Positions 60,075 to 64,000 of a stretch of DNA of 64,000 nt are shown here, one piece after another; position 1 is the stretch's first letter, and each line of letters starts with the position of its first letter. The notes beneath the pieces were generated by a model that saw only the letters and a program-made list of their open reading frames with translations, made no database searches and was not told where the DNA came from. The DNA is taken from NCBI GenBank assembly GCA_027625915.1, contig JANTQA010000042.1, forward strand, positions 129,001 to 193,000, read 5' to 3'. This DNA is from Anaeramoeba flamelloides. Taxonomy: Eukaryota; Metamonada; Anaeramoebidae. The position numbers were made by a program, and so were the translations under genes.

Positions 60075-61240
60075 TTAACAAAGTTCAAATGTTTTTTTAA
60101 TTGTTTCTCTTTAAAAATAATCTTTTAATTTGATCATAAATTCCAAAAGTATAATTTAGAGAACTCTTAATGATGTTTCAAGACTCTGGTTATATACAAT
60201 GTGATAAACTCAAGATCAGTTTTTCCCATCAGTATTTGTAGATAAGCACATAATAAATATTATGAAATGTAAAATTTTGGGAAAGAACATTCCAAATCTT
60301 CAAGAGATTAATAGAAAAGGAAAAAAAAAAAAACGTAAATTTTCAAGTTGAATAGTTCCTATTAATATTTTTTTTTTCATAATTATAGCCTTTTTGAATA
60401 AAATATCCAAATTTTTGTTAAAAATTATCAAGTAGATATCTTTTTGATTTTAAGGAATGCAAATGGGTTTATGATTCCAAGTGATATCAAAAAGTTGTTG
60501 TGTTAATAAAAATTTCAAGAAAAAAAGATTAATTTTATAGAAATTTGTTCAAAAAGATTAAATTTTTTATTTTGAATTAAAAATTATAATAAAATCATCC
60601 AAAATAAGATATTGTGGTGTTAACGAAAAAATTCACTTTATTAAATTTCCTTTTTCAAAAATTAAAAGAATCGTAAAAAACAAAATTAAAAAAAAAAAAA
60701 AAAACACAAGATATTTTGGTTGGGATTGTTCATGGGATGAAATAGATGAAATAATAATTTGATGAGAACAAAGATCAAAACTTGATTTCAAAAAGTGTTT
60801 CAAAAAAGTTTTTAAAAGTGTCTTTAAAACAGTTGGCAAACTCCAATCGACTTATTTTCGGTGAACCTTTTAAAACGTGCATTTGGTAACACTTTTTAAA
60901 AACTGCTTTGTGCTCATATCAATGATCCAAATCAATTGATTCAAAAAAGAGAAATTCTCTTCTTTAATTTTTTGCAATTCTTGTGAAAAAAAATAATTTA
61001 ATTTTTAGACTAATTTGAGTTCCATTGAGGGTTGAATGATAATTTTTGATTAGTTAATTTCAAAAAAATCAATTTTTCCCCAAATCACAAAAATCAAAGA
61101 AATCGAAGAAAGCACAAAAATCACAAAAATCACAAAAATCGCAATAACTACCTCAAGAAAGTTTCATAGCCCAAAGAACTTCCCCAATCAATTTTTCGAC
61201 CATTTATTTTATTGATTTTTTTTTTTGCAAAAGATGGATT

Positions 61241-62741
61241 TTACACTTGACAGTCTTTCTCCCAATTATTGATATCATACATTGTCACAATTTTTTTCCA
61301 TGTTTCGTAATCACAATAAACGTCTGCACATCCGTCTGTTAACAATTCTTCCCCGTTATACAAAACTCTAATGAAGGCATCTTCGCCATCGACCCATGTC
61401 TCGATTCTCACGTTTGCGGCGTATTGTGGATAAGTGACCTTTTTCCAAGCCCTGATCGCCATCATAAAGGGTGCCACAGTTGAGTCGTGCCCTGAAAAGT
61501 GAAAGAATTTTGTATCAATTTTATTATCAAGTGCGCGATCGATATTGCTTACCACTTGGTTGACTAACAAAGAAGAGGCGAGGGTATAGAATGTCTCATT
61601 GCCATAGAGCAAGTTGTATTCCCAATTCATTTCCTCTCTTAACTCTGACAGGGTCGCCTGGTCGATCCCTTCGGGCAATCCGAGGTCGTGCATTTCCCTG
61701 CACCACAGGGTATCACTAATGAGGCCTAAAGTGAGCCCCATAAGGTCGTCAACGCCAAAGGCTTTGTTGACCTTCTCAATTAAGGGCAGCTTAGATTCTT
61801 CATGCTCGATCGCAATTTTGGAACTTTTGACTCCCTTATATATTTCTGCAAGCATTGGGCACCTTCCCCAATCGATCAACAGTAATGAGCTCTTCATGTC
61901 TGATGTTCCGAGATCAATCACGCTTTTAATTTCGTTGCCAGTCGCTACTTCAGGTGGGTACAAGCCCAGTTGCAAGGACTCTGCAGATTTGATTGTTCTG
62001 TGGATGTCGGTCGAAAGGATTGAAATCAAAGAGGCGTCAAGCTTTTCGGGTAGGAATTTGTTTTGGACGATGTAGGCCTCTCTCAAATCGGCTCCTAATG
62101 AGCGGTGCTGTTCAACACCGACAGTAGTCAGCTGGCCCTTCCCACAGTTGCCATAAAAATATTCCCTGTTGTTAATGTATTGCTTTCGATAGATCCTTGT
62201 GATATATTGTGGATCATGGTTGCTGAGTGATGGCGCAGTATATGTTTCAGACTTACATTTCCAAACGGCTTGTTTTGTTAGTCGAAGGTTTGCTGTTCGA
62301 TCTCCATGCCTAAAGATTTTTGATAAGCACAGTTAGGTTCGTTTAAAAGAAAAAGTCATTTTGGTTAATTTTTTGTGCAAAAGTTGATTAAAAAAAATTG
62401 TTTGATTGAAAAGAAAAGCTAAACGAAACAATTTTTTTTTTGTGGGGGGAAGTGTGCACTTTAAAATGCTGTTTGAAGTTTAAGGGTTTTTTTTTTCTGG
62501 TAATTTACAAAATATTAACACCTTCTTCATTATTACTTTTTTTAAAAATGGTTTTTGTTCATTAAATTCAGCTTTTTTTAAGGTTTAGCTTTTCCTTTTA
62601 TGAGAAGTTTTTTGTTTTTTAATTTTAAAGGAATTGAATGAAATTGAACCTTGTGTGGATTTGTACTAATTTGAGAACACGATCTGATCGAACAATGGTA
62701 AATAGCAAAAGAAATAAAAAAAAATAATGTGTTTGAGACAT
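61241..62741 (-). CDS. Histidine acid phosphatase, secreted or lysosomal, two exons
   Basis: Exon 1 62741..62650 and exon 2 62309..61241 give 1161 nt, 386 residues. The 340 nt intron (donor AAG|GTTCAA, acceptor TCTTTAG) splits the Arg codon of the catalytic RHGDRT motif (R31-T36); splicing yields LVQIHTRHGDRT, the classic histidine-phosphatase start. The N-terminus MSQTHYFFLFLLLFTIV is a signal peptide. Downstream are STDIHRTIKSA (R135, phosphate-binding Arg of the family) and FSGHDSTVAP (H305, D306, proton donor motif). The size fits lysosomal/prostatic-type acid phosphatases (380-430 residues). No C-terminal membrane anchor is seen. It should hydrolyse phosphomonoesters in phagolysosomes or outside the cell. 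Exon GC is much higher than flanking DNA, especially 61300-62250. Confidence 0.92.
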
Positions 62742-64000
62742 TTTTGAAAAAATGATTGTTTGTAATTCCAATTTGATTTTAATTTAAATACGAGCGTTAT
62801 CTAATGTTATTTATGGGTTGAGAAACATGGTAATGGTTAATAAAATGACTTTAAGGTTTGTCTATTCAAGGAAAGTCTTTCAAAAACTTCAATTTATCAG
62901 AAATTTTCGTTTTTTGGGGATTTTCGAGAAAAAAAAAAACATTTGTTCGATACAAAAACTTTTTCGAAATTGAAAAAAATAAGCGAAATTTCAAAATCAA
63001 TTGTTTTAAATCGTCCTCAACATACTTTCGACTTTATCTGAAAGTACATTTATACCACAACAACTAACTCTATCATATTTTCAAATGAGGTATACTGGTA
63101 TTTGAATAAGAAATGGGAAATTTTTTCACTTCCTTTTCAATTTCCTTTTTAAATAGAGAACATAGATTTACAACCTACTTCTTTAGAGATCTCTGTTTGT
63201 AAAGGAAAAGGAAAAAAAAATGAAACAAAAATTTTTTCCCATTTCTTATTCAAATACCAGTATAGGAACATTTGAAAGAATATTTCTGATTTTCAGACCT
63301 TTACAAGGTAAATTTATAATTGGGCTTACAGAACAATCGTTTTATGTAAATAATGAAGTATATCAAAAAAAAATCTCAATTGTAACAAGATTTCTTTACA
63401 AGACATTTTTTAAAGTTAATAAATGTGTTGTTGGTTAGAAAAGGAATGTTCACTAAAAAAATATAATTAGTATAACCCGATCTGTAATAGTTACGGGTAA
63501 GGGGGGAAGGATTTTTTGATTATGTTTCAAATTGAAATTATGTATTTTTTTTTTCAAAATTAAAAATTAAATTATCCACAAGGTCGAAAAGGAACAAGTA
63601 CCAACTTGGGCTGAAAAAATTTTTTGTTAAGTTACTAGTCTCAATTAATTCTTTTTTTTTGCAAATAACTAAATAAGGAACCCTTATCTTGAAATATGTT
63701 CAAAATTGATAAAAAACAGTTTTTTTCGACGTTAGAACTATTTCTTATTTTTTTTTAAATATTTTTCAATTGGTCAAAAACATTGAATTTTCAAAAATTT
63801 TTTTTTAATAAAAGAAATCTTGAACGGATGAAAATTTTAATCTTGATTTAATTAGTTTCGCAAAATTAATATTTATTCTCATTTTGAAAAACTAAAAAAT
63901 AATTCAAAACTAGTGAATATTATCTCTTTCACTTCTGTTCATCCAACTTGACTCTTTAAAGAACTCAATTTGTTTTATCAATTATTACTTTTTATCAAAA
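62742..64000. other. AT-rich region upstream of the phosphatase, with one TIR element
   Basis: Promoter of the phosphatase should lie just right of 62741. It contains the family F element at 63093-63262 and a short perfect-stem hairpin (ACCCG...CGGGT, about 63476-63497). No exon seen to the window end. Confidence 0.55.
63093..63262. mobile_element. Family F TIR element, TA-flanked
   Basis: 170 bp. Ends TACTGGTATTTGAATAAGAA (63093) and its complement TTCTTATTCAAATACCAGTA (ending 63262), TA on each side. About 28 bp of near-perfect terminal repeat, then weaker pairing (TCAATTTCCTTTTT with AAAGGAAAAGGAAA). Tc1/mariner-type MITE by size and flanks. Confidence 0.78.

Larger units (their letters stand above)
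55657..61240. other. Intergenic region between the PROPPIN and acid phosphatase genes
   Basis: Upstream of the PROPPIN start and downstream of the phosphatase stop. It contains family L copy 2 (57980-58270), a family D fragment (59540-59815), family A copy 3 (59899-60074), TA runs at about 56506-56525 and 59304-59343, and a possible orphan exon at 56823-56887. Tandem AAAATCACA units sit at about 61085-61140. Confidence 0.6.

Noticed and set aside
61085-61140. Short tandem repeat resembling a CRISPR-like array
   Set aside because: Units of AAAATCACA are contiguous without spacers; it is a simple microsatellite.
61614-62075. 153-codon plus-strand frame
   Set aside because: Antisense shadow of the acid phosphatase exon.
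1-64000. Intact tRNA, rRNA, snRNA genes or a CRISPR array
   Set aside because: I looked for box A/box B pairs, U6-like ACAGAGA contexts and regularly spaced repeats; only a partial tRNA-like patch and dispersed repeats were found.

Overview
This 64 kb window is nuclear DNA of a very AT-rich, intron-bearing unicellular eukaryote. Genes are carried by spliceosomal GT-AG introns, several of them very long, and coding exons stand out as patches of higher GC. The gene content (an [FeFe]-hydrogenase with a flavodoxin tail, a PROPPIN autophagy protein, a calponin-homology protein and a seven-helix GOST-like membrane protein) fits a free-living anaerobic amoeba. My best guess is a member of Anaeramoebae (Metamonada), but this is inference from gene content and composition only.

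Layout. (1) 1-366, minus strand: 5' part of a gene running off the left edge, possibly with an Rxt3-like domain. (2) 3214-15070, minus: one five-exon gene, apparent as separate ORFs only because of introns. It encodes an N-terminal WD40 propeller, a [2Fe-2S] domain, two [4Fe-4S] clusters, a complete H-cluster [FeFe]-hydrogenase domain and a C-terminal flavodoxin domain (1151 residues). All four exon junctions keep frame and rebuild domains. (3) 20328-29752, minus: a HEAT-type helical-repeat protein of about 1300 residues in two exons separated by a 5.5 kb intron, with a frame change in a lysine/glutamate hexamer tract. (4) 33242-34602, plus: a calponin/transgelin-like protein in three exons with an Asn/Ser/Thr-rich tail. 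(5) 40628-47002, minus: a seven-exon, seven-transmembrane GOST/Lung-7TM-like protein. (6) 52429-55656, minus: a WIPI/Atg18 PROPPIN in two exons. (7) 61241-62741, minus: a secreted or lysosomal histidine acid phosphatase in two exons.

The rest is AT-rich intergenic or intronic DNA packed with short non-autonomous inverted-repeat elements. I could recognise several families by comparing copies inside the window: a TTAA-flanked family (three copies, one nested in the centre of a larger palindrome), a roughly 197 bp TA-flanked palindromic family (four whole copies and three fragments), and further TIR families of 170-1200 bp. No intact transposase was found. A small degraded LINE 3' fragment and a tRNA-like or SINE-like patch are also present. 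Long introns in the hydrogenase, HEAT, 7TM and PROPPIN genes are the main hosts of these elements.

The most notable object is the WD40-[FeFe]-hydrogenase-flavodoxin fusion. It suggests a cytosolic hydrogenase physically linked to its own flavin electron carrier and to a protein-interaction platform. The remaining genes look like ordinary host housekeeping genes and do not form a functional cluster with it.
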